A stretch of 25,876 bases of DNA, from NCBI GenBank assembly GCA_905204915.1, contig CAJLBR010000015.1:1-25876 (forward strand). Direction: 5' to 3'. Shown here one piece after another: positions 1-8,328 of this stretch (the stretch's first letter is position 1; the number at the start of each line of letters is the position of its first letter). The position numbers and the translations under genes are program-made. The notes under the pieces were generated by a model, which saw nothing but the letters and a program-made list of their open reading frames with translations, had not been told where the DNA came from and searched no databases. The stretch is from an uncultured Clostridium sp. GTDB lineage: Bacteria; Bacillota; Clostridia; TANB77; CAG-465.

Positions 1-20
1 AAAAGCATCAACACAAATGT

Positions 21-53
21 AAAAAAAAAAGAAGAGTTATCTCTTCTTTTTTT
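21..53 (-). terminator. Intrinsic terminator after secY
   Basis: The stem AAGAAGAG/CTCTTCTT with a 4-nt loop is flanked by A and T runs. Read on the minus strand it ends in a run of U, directly after the secY stop codon. It closes the ribosomal protein operon. The A run on the other side means it could also work for plus-strand transcription entering from the left. Confidence 0.8.
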
Positions 54-63
54 ATATTATTTA

Positions 64-1374
64 CTAGTTTAAAAATCCTTTATAGTGTCTACTAACCATT
101 TGTGTTTCAAGATTCTTAAGTATTTCTAATGCAACACTAACAATGATTAGAACTGAAGTACCACCAAATGTTATTGATACAGGAGTAAATCCTTGTAATA
201 ATATTGGTAATACAGCAACTACAGCTAAGAATAAAGCCCCTACTGTTGTTACATATTTTAATACTTGAGAAATATATTCTGATGTATTTTTACCAGCTCT
301 TATACCTGGAATAAATCCACCATTTTTCTTTAAATTATTAGCAATTTCTGTTGGATTAACCATAAATAATGTATACACGAATGTAAACAATACAATTAAT
401 GCCATATAAATTACAGAATATCCTAATAGATAATACCATGCACTTCCACTAGAAACTGTGAATAAATCATATACACCTTTCCAAAATCCTGTTGGATTAG
501 ATTTAGTACAAATATTTATTATAGTTCCTGGGAACATCATAAATGACATTGCAAAGATTATTGGCATAACTCCAGCCATTGCAACTTTTAGAGGAATATG
601 AGTATTTTGTCCTCCATACATTTTTCTACCAACTACACGTTTTGCATAGTTAACAGGAATTTTACGTTCAGCTTGTTGAACATAAATTACACTTGCAACA
701 ACTATTATCATTGCAATTACTAATGCAGCTACTATTAAAACACTACTTAAACCACCTTTTGCAAATTCAAATAATGCTGCTGCACCTGATGGAATACGAG
801 AAATAATACCAACAAATACGATTATTGAAATACCATTTCCTATACCATATTCAGTAATTTTATCTCCAAGCCAAGTAAGCAATGCTGTACCAGCCATTAA
901 AGATATTACGAAAAGAAATACACCAATTACTTTACCAGCACCTGAAGTAAGAGGAAGCAATAAGTAGTTTTTATATGTTAAATATAATCCTATAGCTTCA
1001 ACTAATCCAAATGCAATTGTTAAATATTTTGTATATTTAGCAAGTGTTTTCTTACCTTCTTCTCCTTCTTTTGCAAGTCTTTCAAGACTTGGTATTACAA
1101 CTTGTAATAGATTCAATACTATAGAAGCCGTAATATAAGGTCCTATTGTCATTGCAAATATAGAGAATCTACTGAATGCTCCACCTGAGATTAAGTTTAC
1201 TGTACTAACAAGTCCGTTAGAAGCTTCTCCAACTTGTTGGATAAAAGCTGCTTTATCAACACCTGGAACAGTAATGAAAGATCCTAATCTATAAAGAAGA
1301 ATTATAAATACTGTAAATAATAATTTTTTTCTTATATCCTTTACGCCAAAGATATCTTTTAAGGTTTGTAGCAT
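64..1374 (-). CDS. secY: Preprotein translocase subunit SecY
   Basis: This is the central membrane channel of the Sec translocon, which with SecE and SecG passes proteins across or into the cytoplasmic membrane. The 436-residue length is normal and about ten hydrophobic segments are visible. The N-terminus (GVKDIRKKLLFTVFIILLYR, then GSFITVPGVD) and the plug region GGAFSRFSIFAMTIGPYITA are typical. The cytoplasmic loop with QQAERKIPVNYAKR and the C-terminal RHYKGFLN-like tail also match. The ribosome binding site GAGGTG lies inside the end of rplO, and the start is only 3 nt after the rplO stop, so the two are probably translationally coupled. It is the last gene of the operon and is followed by a terminator. 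The usual downstream partners adk, map and infA are absent here. Confidence 0.98.
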   Translation of the reverse strand: MLQTLKDIFGVKDIRKKLLFTVFIILLYRLGSFITVPGVDKAAFIQQVGEASNGLVSTVNLISGGAFSRFSIFAMTIGPYITASIVLNLLQVVIPSLERLAKEGEEGKKTLAKYTKYLTIAFGLVEAIGLYLTYKNYLLLPLTSGAGKVIGVFLFVISLMAGTALLTWLGDKITEYGIGNGISIIVFVGIISRIPSGAAALFEFAKGGLSSVLIVAALVIAMIIVVASVIYVQQAERKIPVNYAKRVVGRKMYGGQNTHIPLKVAMAGVMPIIFAMSFMMFPGTIINICTKSNPTGFWKGVYDLFTVSSGSAWYYLLGYSVIYMALIVLFTFVYTLFMVNPTEIANNLKKNGGFIPGIRAGKNTSEYISQVLKYVTTVGALFLAVVAVLPILLQGFTPVSITFGGTSVLIIVSVALEILKNLETQMVSRHYKGFLN

Positions 1375-1377
1375 AAT

Positions 1378-1818
1378 CTACTTCACCTCAATCTTTCCAC
1401 CTACAGATTGTATTTTTTCCTCTGCTGTTTTTGAAAATTTAGTAGCTACAACTGTTAGTTTCTTTGTAAGAGTTCCATTTCCTAAAACTTTTACTCCGTC
1501 TAGTTCTTTTCTGATAATTCCTTCTGATAGTAAAAGTTCAGCGTTTACAACTGTACCATTATCAAATCTTTCTAAATCGCTAAGGTTGATAATTGCATAT
1601 TCAGTTGCAAAATGATTCTTGAATCCTCTTTTTGGAATTCTTCTATATAAAGGTGTTTGACCACCTTCAAATCCTCTTCTTATACTACCGCCAGTTCTAG
1701 CTTTTTGACCTTTGTGTCCTTTACCAGCTGTCTTTCCTAGTCCACTTCCAATACCTCTTCCGATTCTTCTTCTAGAAGTAGTTGCACCATAAGCTGGTCC
1801 TAAATCATTCATCTTCAT
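1378..1818 (-). CDS. rplO: Large subunit ribosomal protein L15
   Basis: L15 binds 23S rRNA late in assembly of the large subunit. The 146-residue protein has the typical glycine- and arginine-rich N-terminus (RRRIGRGIGSGLGKTAGKGHKGQKAR, seen around residues 16-41) and the motif GFEGGQTPLYRRIPKRGF. It lies between rpsE and secY. In most Bacillota rpmD (L30) sits between rpsE and rplO, but here only 29 nt separate the two genes, so rpmD is absent from this position. A GAGAGGAGG-type ribosome binding site precedes the ATG. Confidence 0.98.
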   Translation of the reverse strand: MKMNDLGPAYGATTSRRRIGRGIGSGLGKTAGKGHKGQKARTGGSIRRGFEGGQTPLYRRIPKRGFKNHFATEYAIINLSDLERFDNGTVVNAELLLSEGIIRKELDGVKVLGNGTLTKKLTVVATKFSKTAEEKIQSVGGKIEVK

Positions 1819-1847
1819 TAGAGTTTCCTCCTCTCTTTAAATAAGTT

Positions 1848-2339
1848 TTATTTTAGAATTTCTTCTACTTTTTTTCCTCTAAGTTTAGCAACTTCCTCTG
1901 GAGTTCTCATTGCTTGTAAAGCTTTTAATGTTGCATAAACAACATTTCTGCTGTTACGAGACCCCAATGTCTTAGCAGTTACATCTTTAACACCTGCAAG
2001 TTCTAGTACTGGTCTTACAGCACCACCTGCTATAACACCTGTACCTTCAGGAGCTGGTTTTAAAATAACTTTAGAAGAACCAAAATTAGTTGTATATTCA
2101 TGTGGTAAAGTTCCATTTACTAAAGAAACTTTTACTAAATTTTTCTTAGCATCATCTGTAGCTTTCTTGATTGCTTCAGGAACTTCAGCAGATTTACCAG
2201 TACCAACACCAACTCTTCCGTTTTCGTCTCCTACAACAACTAGAACGCTAAATCTAAAAGTTCTTCCACCTTTAACAACTTTAGCTACTCTACTTACATT
2301 AACAACTTTTTCTTTTAATTCTTGTTTTGCTTCAGCCAT
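1848..2339 (-). CDS. rpsE: Small subunit ribosomal protein S5
   Basis: S5 is a body protein of the 30S subunit involved in decoding accuracy. The 163-residue length is normal. The N-terminal double-stranded RNA-binding-like domain (VVNVSRVAKVVKGGRTFRFS, then VGVGTGKSAEVPEAIKKA) and the C-terminal domain (GGAVRPVLELAGVKDVTAKTLGS) are both complete. It follows rplR by 20 nt with a GGAGAA ribosome binding site. The next gene is rplO rather than rpmD. Confidence 0.98.
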   Translation of the reverse strand: MAEAKQELKEKVVNVSRVAKVVKGGRTFRFSVLVVVGDENGRVGVGTGKSAEVPEAIKKATDDAKKNLVKVSLVNGTLPHEYTTNFGSSKVILKPAPEGTGVIAGGAVRPVLELAGVKDVTAKTLGSRNSRNVVYATLKALQAMRTPEEVAKLRGKKVEEILK

Positions 2340-2359
2340 GAGCCTTATTCTCCTTTCTC

Positions 2360-2719
2360 TTAAAATTCAAGTCCTGCTTCTCTTGCTGCTTCAGCAACTG
2401 CTTGAACTTTACCATGATATAAGTAACCGTTTCTATCGAAAACAACAGTTTTTATACCTTTTTCAATTGCACGTTTTGCAATTAAAGCTCCAACTTCTTT
2501 TGCAGCTTCTACATTAGAAGCTTTTGTTTTAACTTCTTTATCAAGAGTTGATGCTGATACTAAAGTTACAGCTTTTTCATCATCAATTACTTGAACAGAA
2601 ATATTATTTAAACTTCTAAAAACGCAAAGTCTAGGTCTTGAGCTTGTACCTTTAACTTTAGCTCTTACTCTTTTTTGTCTTGTTTGTCTAGACTCTTTTT
2701 TGCTTACTTTATTTATCAT
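2360..2719 (-). CDS. rplR: Large subunit ribosomal protein L18
   Basis: L18 binds 5S rRNA and helps place it in the 50S subunit. The 119-residue protein has the basic N-terminus and the motif RPRLCVFRSLNNISVQVIDD, followed by VFDRNGYLYHGKVQAVAEAAREAGLEF at the C-terminus, which is diagnostic. It is 24 nt after rplF in the normal spc order, with a GGAAGGAGAG ribosome binding site. Confidence 0.98.
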   Translation of the reverse strand: MINKVSKKESRQTRQKRVRAKVKGTSSRPRLCVFRSLNNISVQVIDDEKAVTLVSASTLDKEVKTKASNVEAAKEVGALIAKRAIEKGIKTVVFDRNGYLYHGKVQAVAEAAREAGLEF

Positions 2720-2743
2720 TTCGAAGCTCTCCTTCCTTCAAAT

Positions 2744-3280
2744 CTATTTTTTGCCGCCAGCTTTTCCTTCTTTTCTCTTGATTCTTTCACCAGCGTATTT
2801 TATTCCTTTACCCTTATAAGGTTCAGGTAATCTATATTCTCTAATATTTGCTGCTAATTGTCCAACAACTTGTTTGTCGATACCTTTTATAACAACTGTA
2901 TTTTGAGATGGTACTTCGATTGTTATTCCTTCTGGTTCTTCAACTTCTACTGGATGTGAATAACCTAAAGTTAATACCAATTTATTACCTTGTTTTTGAG
3001 CTCTATAACCAACACCAGCTATTTCAAGTGTTTTTTCATAACCTTGGCTTACACCGATAACCATGTTGTTGATTAATGTTCTAGTTAAACCATGAATGTT
3101 TCTAGCATTGTCATTTTTTCTAGTTACAACAACATTATTATCTTCTACAGCTATATTTACACTATCTAAGAAAGTTTCAGTTAATGTTCCCTTTGGTCCT
3201 TTAACAGTAACTGTTTGACCTTCAACTTTAACTTCTACACCTTGTGGTATTGCTATAGGATTTTTACCTATTCTTGACAT
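2744..3280 (-). CDS. rplF: Large subunit ribosomal protein L6
   Basis: L6 lies near the factor-binding site of the 50S subunit. The 178-residue protein has the two tandem L6 folds, starting with MSRIGKNPIAIPQGVEV and ending with YRLPEPYKGKGIKYAGE and a basic tail. Length and order (rpsH-rplF-rplR) are standard. A ribosome binding site of the AAGGAGGG type lies just upstream. Confidence 0.98.
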   Translation of the reverse strand: MSRIGKNPIAIPQGVEVKVEGQTVTVKGPKGTLTETFLDSVNIAVEDNNVVVTRKNDNARNIHGLTRTLINNMVIGVSQGYEKTLEIAGVGYRAQKQGNKLVLTLGYSHPVEVEEPEGITIEVPSQNTVVIKGIDKQVVGQLAANIREYRLPEPYKGKGIKYAGERIKRKEGKAGGKK

Positions 3281-3316
3281 TTGGTATACCCTCCTTTTTA
3301 TTTACACATACTATTA

Positions 3317-3712
3317 TTACCAAATATATGCCATTACTTCTCCAGCAACATTTTGTTTTCTTGCTTCTTTATCAGTCATTATTCCTTTAGAAGTAGAAAT
3401 AATTGCAATTCCAAGACCATTTAAAACTCTTGGTAATTCTTCAACATTTGCATATATTCTAAGACCTGGTTTACTTATTCTTTTTAGACCTTGTAAAACT
3501 CTTGTCTTATTTTCATATTTAAGAGTTACTCTTATTGTTTTATGAGTACCTTCTTCTAAAACATCAACTGCTTTTACAAAACCTTCATTAAGTAATATAT
3601 CAGCTATTGCTTTTTTTGTTTTTGAATAAGGAATGTCAACTGTTGCGTGTCTTTCTTGGTTAGCATTTCTTATTCTTGTTAACATGTCTGCAATTGGATC
3701 TGTTGTAGTCAT
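3317..3712 (-). CDS. rpsH: Small subunit ribosomal protein S8
   Basis: S8 is a primary 16S rRNA-binding protein and in some bacteria represses the spc operon. The 131-residue protein begins with DPIADMLTRIRNA and ends with GLGIAIISTSKGIMTDKEAR plus GEVMAYIW, all family hallmarks. It follows rpsN closely, with a GGAGG ribosome binding site. Confidence 0.98.
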   Translation of the reverse strand: MTTTDPIADMLTRIRNANQERHATVDIPYSKTKKAIADILLNEGFVKAVDVLEEGTHKTIRVTLKYENKTRVLQGLKRISKPGLRIYANVEELPRVLNGLGIAIISTSKGIMTDKEARKQNVAGEVMAYIW

Positions 3713-3728
3713 TTTTTTACCTCCTTTT

Positions 3729-3914
3729 TTACCAGCTTGCTTTTTTAACTCCTGGTATTTCTCCTTGATATGCTAATTTTCTAAAGCATAAACGGCATAT
3801 TCCATATTTTCTCATATATGAATGTGGTCTTCCACAAATTTTACATCTATTGTAGTATCTTGTGCTAAACTTTGGTTCTCTCTTTTGTTTAGCAATCATA
3901 GATTTTTTTGCCAT
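3729..3914 (-). CDS. rpsN: Small subunit ribosomal protein S14, zinc-binding type
   Basis: S14 is a 30S head protein. At 61 residues this is the short zinc-binding (C+) form, with two CxxC pairs in CKICGRPH and CRLCFRK, as in most Gram-positive bacteria. It lies between rplE and rpsH as expected. No zinc-free paralogue is present in the window. Confidence 0.97.
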   Translation of the reverse strand: MAKKSMIAKQKREPKFSTRYYNRCKICGRPHSYMRKYGICRLCFRKLAYQGEIPGVKKASW

Positions 3915-3925
3915 TTCAAGTCCTC

Positions 3926-4465
3926 CTATCTCTCAGAGAATGGTAAGCCTAACATTTCTAATAATGCTTTTGCTTCTTCATCAGTTTTTGCTGTTGTAAC
4001 AAAAATGATATCCATTCCTCTAACTTTATCTATTTTATCATACTCAATTTCTGGGAAAATCATTTGCTCTTTTACACCCATTGAGTAGTTTCCTCTACCG
4101 TCAAAAGATTTAGGATTTACACCTTTAAAATCTCTTACACGAGGAAGTGCTACGTTAAATAACTTAGTAGCAAAATCATACATTTTGTCTGATCTTAATG
4201 TTACTTTACAACCGATGTTCATTCCTTCTCTAACTTTGAAAGCAGCAATTGATTTTTTTGCTTTAGTTACGATTGGTTTTTGACCAGTTATTAATTGTAA
4301 ATCAGCCATAGCGAAATCTAATGCTTTAGAGCTTTCTTTAACATCAGAAACACCCATGTTTATAACAATTTTTTCTAGTTTTGGTACTTGCATAATTGAT
4401 TTATAACCAAATTTTTCTTTTAATGCAGGTACAACTTCTGCCTTATATTTTTCTTTAAGGTTCAT
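3926..4465 (-). CDS. rplE: Large subunit ribosomal protein L5
   Basis: L5 binds 5S rRNA and contacts the P-site tRNA. The 179-residue protein has the typical MQVPKLEKIVINMGVSD segment, ITGQKPIVTKAKKSIAAFKVREG, and the C-terminal DIIFVTTAKTDEEAKALLEMLGLPF. Normal length and position between rplX and rpsN. Confidence 0.98.
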   Translation of the reverse strand: MNLKEKYKAEVVPALKEKFGYKSIMQVPKLEKIVINMGVSDVKESSKALDFAMADLQLITGQKPIVTKAKKSIAAFKVREGMNIGCKVTLRSDKMYDFATKLFNVALPRVRDFKGVNPKSFDGRGNYSMGVKEQMIFPEIEYDKIDKVRGMDIIFVTTAKTDEEAKALLEMLGLPFSER

Positions 4466-4480
4466 TTATTTTCCCCTCCT

Positions 4481-4801
4481 TTACTTAACTTCTTGACATT
4501 TTTTGCAGAATCTAACTTTCTTTCCGTCTTCTTCTACTTTAATTCCAAGTTTTACACCCTTGTCACATTTATCACAGTAGAAAGCTACTTTTGAAGCGTG
4601 AATAGGGCATTCTCTTTTAATTATTCCAGATTCTTGTCCTTGTTTTCTAGCTTTTGCGTGTTTTGTTCTAATATTAACACCTTTAACTATTACTTTATTT
4701 TCTTTAGCAGATACTGCTATAACTTCTCCTTTTTTTCCTTTTTCAGAACCAGAAGTAACTACAACTGTATCTCCTTTTTTTATTTTCATTTTAGCTATCA
4801 T
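4481..4801 (-). CDS. rplX: Large subunit ribosomal protein L24
   Basis: L24 starts 50S assembly near the peptide exit tunnel. The 106-residue protein has the KOW motif (KKGDTVVVTSGSEKGKKGEV, residues 8-27). Its C-terminal half carries four cysteines (C at CPIH, CDKC and CKKC) that look like a zinc ribbon, as in some other Bacillota. The chosen ATG has a GGGGGTGA ribosome binding site 8 nt upstream, whereas the internal Met5 has none. Confidence 0.97.
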   Translation of the reverse strand: MIAKMKIKKGDTVVVTSGSEKGKKGEVIAVSAKENKVIVKGVNIRTKHAKARKQGQESGIIKRECPIHASKVAFYCDKCDKGVKLGIKVEEDGKKVRFCKKCQEVK

Positions 4802-4821
4802 TTATTAATTCACCCCCAAAA

Positions 4822-5190
4822 TTATAGAACTTCTGGAGCTAGAGATATTATTTTCATAAAGTCTTTATCTCTAAGTTCTCTTGCTACTGGCCCAAAGATA
4901 CGTGTACCTCTTGGTGTATTATCATCTTTTATAATAACAGCTGCATTTTCATCGAATCTAATATAAGATCCATCTTCACGTCTTAGACCTCTTTTTGTTC
5001 TTACGATAACTGCTTTTACAACGTCTCCTTTTTTTACAACTCCGCCTGGTGCTGCTTTTTTAACTGAAGCTACTATAACGTCACCGATGTTTCCCCATTT
5101 TCTGTGGGAACCACCCATAACTCTAATACACATAATCTCTTTTGCTCCAGTATTGTCAGCAACTTTTAATATTGATTGTTGTTGTATCAT
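4822..5190 (-). CDS. rplN: Large subunit ribosomal protein L14
   Basis: L14 is a very conserved 50S protein at the subunit interface. The 122-residue protein begins MIQQQSILKVADNTGAKEI and contains GDVVKAVIVRTKRG and DNTPRGTRIFGPVARELR, all diagnostic. Normal length, 35 nt after rpsQ. Confidence 0.98.
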   Translation of the reverse strand: MIQQQSILKVADNTGAKEIMCIRVMGGSHRKWGNIGDVIVASVKKAAPGGVVKKGDVVKAVIVRTKRGLRREDGSYIRFDENAAVIIKDDNTPRGTRIFGPVARELRDKDFMKIISLAPEVL

Positions 5191-5225
5191 GGATTAGTCC
5201 TCCCTTCAAATTTACAATTTTAATA

Positions 5226-5483
5226 CTATTTAACTTTTTCCACAATTCTTACTAATCTGTATCTTTTATCTTTGCTTAGTGGTCTAGTTTCCATTACTTC
5301 AACTGTATCTCCGATGCTACATTCATTGTTTTCATCGTGAGCTTTTACTTTTAAAGTTCTATTTTTAATTTTTCCATAAAGTGGATCTTTTACTTTAGTG
5401 TCAATTCTTACTACAATTGTTTTGTCCATTTTATTACTAACAACTTTTCCAAGTTTAACTTTTCTTAAATTTCTTTCTTCCAT
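5226..5483 (-). CDS. rpsQ: Small subunit ribosomal protein S17
   Basis: S17 binds the 5' domain of 16S rRNA. The 85-residue OB-fold protein has GKVVSNKMDKTIVVRIDTKV near the N-terminus and GDTVEVMETRPLSKDKRYRL near the C-terminus, typical for the family. It sits between rpmC and rplN. Confidence 0.98.
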   Translation of the reverse strand: MEERNLRKVKLGKVVSNKMDKTIVVRIDTKVKDPLYGKIKNRTLKVKAHDENNECSIGDTVEVMETRPLSKDKRYRLVRIVEKVK

Positions 5484-5506
5484 CTGTCCTTAATCCTCCT
5501 TTACCA

Positions 5507-5707
5507 CTAAATACTTTTTTTCATAGTTAAAACTGTATTTACTCTTGCTATGTTTTTTCTAACTATAGTAATTTTTTTAGGGTTATCAAGACCATTTAAG
5601 GCATGTTGAAATCTTAATTTAAATAATTCTTGCTTTAAAGCTTTTAATTCTTTTTCTAGTTCTTCAGCTGACATATTTTTATATTCATTAATGTTACTAG
5701 ATTTCAT
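5507..5707 (-). CDS. rpmC: Large subunit ribosomal protein L29
   Basis: L29 lies at the exit of the peptide tunnel, near the docking sites of trigger factor and SRP. The family pattern is clear: LEKELKALKQELFKLRFQHA, then NPKKITIVRKNIARVNTVL. The start at 5707 (66 residues, MKSSN...) is preferred because the run GGGGG lies about 8 nt upstream. An ATG two codons earlier (5713) lies only 2 nt after it. Either start lies at or beside the rplP stop codon, so the genes are closely coupled. Confidence 0.95.
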   Translation of the reverse strand: MKSSNINEYKNMSAEELEKELKALKQELFKLRFQHALNGLDNPKKITIVRKNIARVNTVLTMKKSI

Positions 5708-6131
5708 TCTCATTACCCCCTTCTACTTCTCTTTTAACTATTTTACATTTTACTGGAAGTTTGTGCATAGCTTTTGTTAAAGCTTCTTTACTTACTTCTT
5801 CACCAAGACCTGCTACTTCAAATAAAACTCTTCCTGCTTTAATTGGAGCAACAAAGTACTCTGGATTTCCTTTACCAGAACCCATACGAGTTTCAGCTGG
5901 TTTTTTAGTTATTGGTTTATCTGGGAATATTTTTATCCAAGTTTTACCAACTTTTTTTGTATATCTAGATAAAGTTACTCTGACAGATTCGATTTGATTT
6001 GCAGTAATCCAAGCTGGTTCTAAAGCTTGTATTCCGTATTCTCCATCTGTAACCTTATTTCCTTTTTGAGCTTTTCCTTTTGTTAAGCATTTTTGTACTT
6101 TTCTAAATTTTGTTCTTTTTGGTGACAACAT
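5697..6131 (-). CDS. rplP: Large subunit ribosomal protein L16
   Basis: L16 organises the A-site region of the 50S subunit. The 144-residue protein begins MLSPKRTKFRKVQK and contains YGIQALEPAWITANQIE, MGSGKGNPEYFVAPIKAGRV and FEVAGLGEEVSKEA, which are diagnostic. It begins 2 nt after the rpsC stop codon and slightly overlaps the rpmC start region. Confidence 0.98.
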   Translation of the reverse strand: MLSPKRTKFRKVQKCLTKGKAQKGNKVTDGEYGIQALEPAWITANQIESVRVTLSRYTKKVGKTWIKIFPDKPITKKPAETRMGSGKGNPEYFVAPIKAGRVLFEVAGLGEEVSKEALTKAMHKLPVKCKIVKREVEGGNENEI

Positions 6132-6133
6132 TC

Positions 6134-6790
6134 TTAGTTACCTCCTTTTACATCTTTTTTTGCAGGTAACACTTCTCCTTTATAGATCCAAACTTTTACA
6201 CCAATGATACCATATGTAGTTTTTGCTTCTGCAAAACCATAATCAATATCAGCTCTTAAAGTTTGTAGAGGAATTGTTCCCTCACTATAGTGTTCAGTTC
6301 TTGCAATTTCTGCTCCGCCTAGACGTCCAGATACTGCAGTTTTGATACCTTTTGCTCCTGCTTTCATTGTTTTTTGCATTGCTTGTTTCATAGCTTTTCT
6401 AAAAGATATTCTTCTTTCTAATTGTGAAGCTATATTTTCAGCAACTAATTGTGCTGCCATATCAATATCTTTTACTTCAACAATATTTAAAGAAATTTCT
6501 TTTCCTGTTAATTTAACAAGTTTTGCTTTTAATTCTTCAATAGCTGCTCCACCTTTTCCGATTATCATTCCAGGCTTAGCTGCATAGATGTCAACTTTTA
6601 CTAAGTTTCCTTTTCTTGAAATATTTAACTTATTTATTCCAGCTGGTTTAAGTAAGTTTTTTAAATATTCACGTATTTTATGATCTTCTACTAAGTTTGC
6701 TGAGAAATCTTGTTTATTAGCATACCAAGTTGATGACCAATCTTTAATGATTCCAACTCTAAGTCCGTGTGGACTAACTTTTTGACCCAT
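6134..6790 (-). CDS. rpsC: Small subunit ribosomal protein S3
   Basis: S3 is a 30S head protein at the mRNA entry site. The 218-residue protein starts MGQKVSPHGLRVGIIKDW and has the KH-domain motif KPGMIIGKGGAAIEELK. The C-terminal part has SGRLGGAEIARTEHYSEGTI and TTYGIIGVKVWIYKGEV, all as expected. Confidence 0.98.
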   Translation of the reverse strand: MGQKVSPHGLRVGIIKDWSSTWYANKQDFSANLVEDHKIREYLKNLLKPAGINKLNISRKGNLVKVDIYAAKPGMIIGKGGAAIEELKAKLVKLTGKEISLNIVEVKDIDMAAQLVAENIASQLERRISFRKAMKQAMQKTMKAGAKGIKTAVSGRLGGAEIARTEHYSEGTIPLQTLRADIDYGFAEAKTTYGIIGVKVWIYKGEVLPAKKDVKGGN

Positions 6791-6810
6791 CTTAAACTTA
6801 CCTCCTTATA

Positions 6811-7143
6811 TTAAGCTTCTTTTAACACAATTGTTATGTGACTAGTTCTTTTTCTTATTCTATTAGCTCTACCTTGAGCTCTTGGCATAATTCTTTTCAT
6901 TGTAGGTCCTTGATTAGCATAAGCTTCTGCAATATATAATTTTGTTTCGTCCATTGAATGATTATTTACTGCATTAGCCATTGCTGACTTTAATAATTTT
7001 TCAATCATAGGTGCTGCAGCTTTATTAGTATATTTTAATATAGCAACTGCTTCGCTTGCTTTTTTACCTTTAACAGTATCTAATACAATTTTAGCTTTTC
7101 TAGCACTTATTCTTGCATGACGTAATTCTGCTCTTGCTTCCAT
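6811..7143 (-). CDS. rplV: Large subunit ribosomal protein L22
   Basis: L22 lines the peptide exit tunnel and is a known site of macrolide-resistance mutations. The 110-residue protein has ISARKAKIVLDTVKGKKASEA at the start and the tunnel hairpin region ANQGPTMKRIMPRAQGRANR, then RTSHITIVL. Length and position between rpsS and rpsC are standard, with a GGAGG ribosome binding site. Confidence 0.98.
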   Translation of the reverse strand: MEARAELRHARISARKAKIVLDTVKGKKASEAVAILKYTNKAAAPMIEKLLKSAMANAVNNHSMDETKLYIAEAYANQGPTMKRIMPRAQGRANRIRKRTSHITIVLKEA

Positions 7144-7180
7144 TTTAAAGCTCCTCCTTTTTTTCTAAGATATTTAAAAT

Positions 7181-7459
7181 TTATTTTACCTTACTCTTTT
7201 TATCTCCAGCATGACCTCTGAATAATCTAGTTGGTGCAAATTCACCTAATTTGTGTCCAACCATTTCTTCAGTTATATAAACTGGTACATGTTTTCTTCC
7301 ATCATGTACAGCTATAGTATGACCAATCATTTGTGGATATATAGTAGAAGCTCTTGACCAAGTTTTTAAAGCTTCTTTTTTGTCTTCTTCATTTAGTTTT
7401 TCAACTCTTGCAAGTAATCTTTCATCACAGTAAGGTCCTTTTTTAAGCGATCTTGACAT
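7181..7459 (-). CDS. rpsS: Small subunit ribosomal protein S19
   Basis: S19 forms a complex with S13 in the 30S head. The 92-residue protein starts MSRSLKKGPYCDERLLARVE and contains RASTIYPQMIGHTIAVHDGR and GHKLGEFAPTRLFRGH, diagnostic for S19. It lies 17 nt after rplB. Confidence 0.98.
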   Translation of the reverse strand: MSRSLKKGPYCDERLLARVEKLNEEDKKEALKTWSRASTIYPQMIGHTIAVHDGRKHVPVYITEEMVGHKLGEFAPTRLFRGHAGDKKSKVK

Positions 7460-7476
7460 ATTCTATCCCTCCATTA

Positions 7477-8310
7477 TTATTTTTGATTTCTTCTTTTAAC
7501 GATATATTTATCTGTTCTATGGTTTCTATTTCTAGTTTTATAACCGTGAGCTGGTTTACCCCAAGGAGTTCTTGGTCCTGTATGTCCAACTGGTGCTCTA
7601 CCTTCACCACCACCATGTGGGTGATCACAAGGGTTCATAACGCTACCTCTAACAGTAGGTCTTACACCCATATGTCTAGTTCTTCCTGCTTTACCAAGTT
7701 TTACGTTTTCGTGATCTAAGTTTCCAACTTGACCGATACATGCTCTACAATCTACAGAAATAAGTCTCATTTCTCCAGAAGGCATTCTAACATGTGCATA
7801 TTTTCCTTCTTTAGCCATAAGTTGAGCTGACATACCAGCACTTCTTACAAGTTGAGCTCCTTTTCCTTTGTGTAGTTCAATGTTGTATATCATTGTACCA
7901 ACAGGAATAGAAGATATTGGTAAACAGTTAGCTGGTTTTATATCTGCTTTATCACTAGATATAACTTTATCACCATCTGTTAATCCAACAGGAGCAATTA
8001 TATAAGCTCTTTCTCCATCTTCATATTCAATTAAAGCAATATTAGCTGTTCTGTTAGGATCGTATTCAATTCCTATTACAGTAGCTTCTTGATCTACTTT
8101 ATTTCTTTTAAAATCAATAACTCTATATTTTCTTCTGTTTCCACCACCATGATGTCTTACTGTTATTTTACCAGAATTATTTCTTCCTGCAGTCTTTTTT
8201 ACAGTTTTTAATAATTTTCTTTCTGGTTCGAATTTTGTAAGTTCTTCATTAGTTAATACTGTTGTATTTCTAAGTGATGGAGTAACAGGTTTAAATGATT
8301 TTATTCCCAT
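7477..8310 (-). CDS. rplB: Large subunit ribosomal protein L2
   Basis: L2 is needed for subunit association and peptidyl transfer. The 277-residue protein has all family landmarks: KSFKPVTPSLRN at the start, RHHGGGNRRKYRVIDFKR, and the conserved C-terminal NPCDHPHGGGEGRAPVG including the functional histidine. Normal length, 18 nt after rplW. Confidence 0.98.
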   Translation of the reverse strand: MGIKSFKPVTPSLRNTTVLTNEELTKFEPERKLLKTVKKTAGRNNSGKITVRHHGGGNRRKYRVIDFKRNKVDQEATVIGIEYDPNRTANIALIEYEDGERAYIIAPVGLTDGDKVISSDKADIKPANCLPISSIPVGTMIYNIELHKGKGAQLVRSAGMSAQLMAKEGKYAHVRMPSGEMRLISVDCRACIGQVGNLDHENVKLGKAGRTRHMGVRPTVRGSVMNPCDHPHGGGEGRAPVGHTGPRTPWGKPAHGYKTRNRNHRTDKYIVKRRNQK

Positions 8311-8328
8311 TTTAATTCCCTCCTAGTA

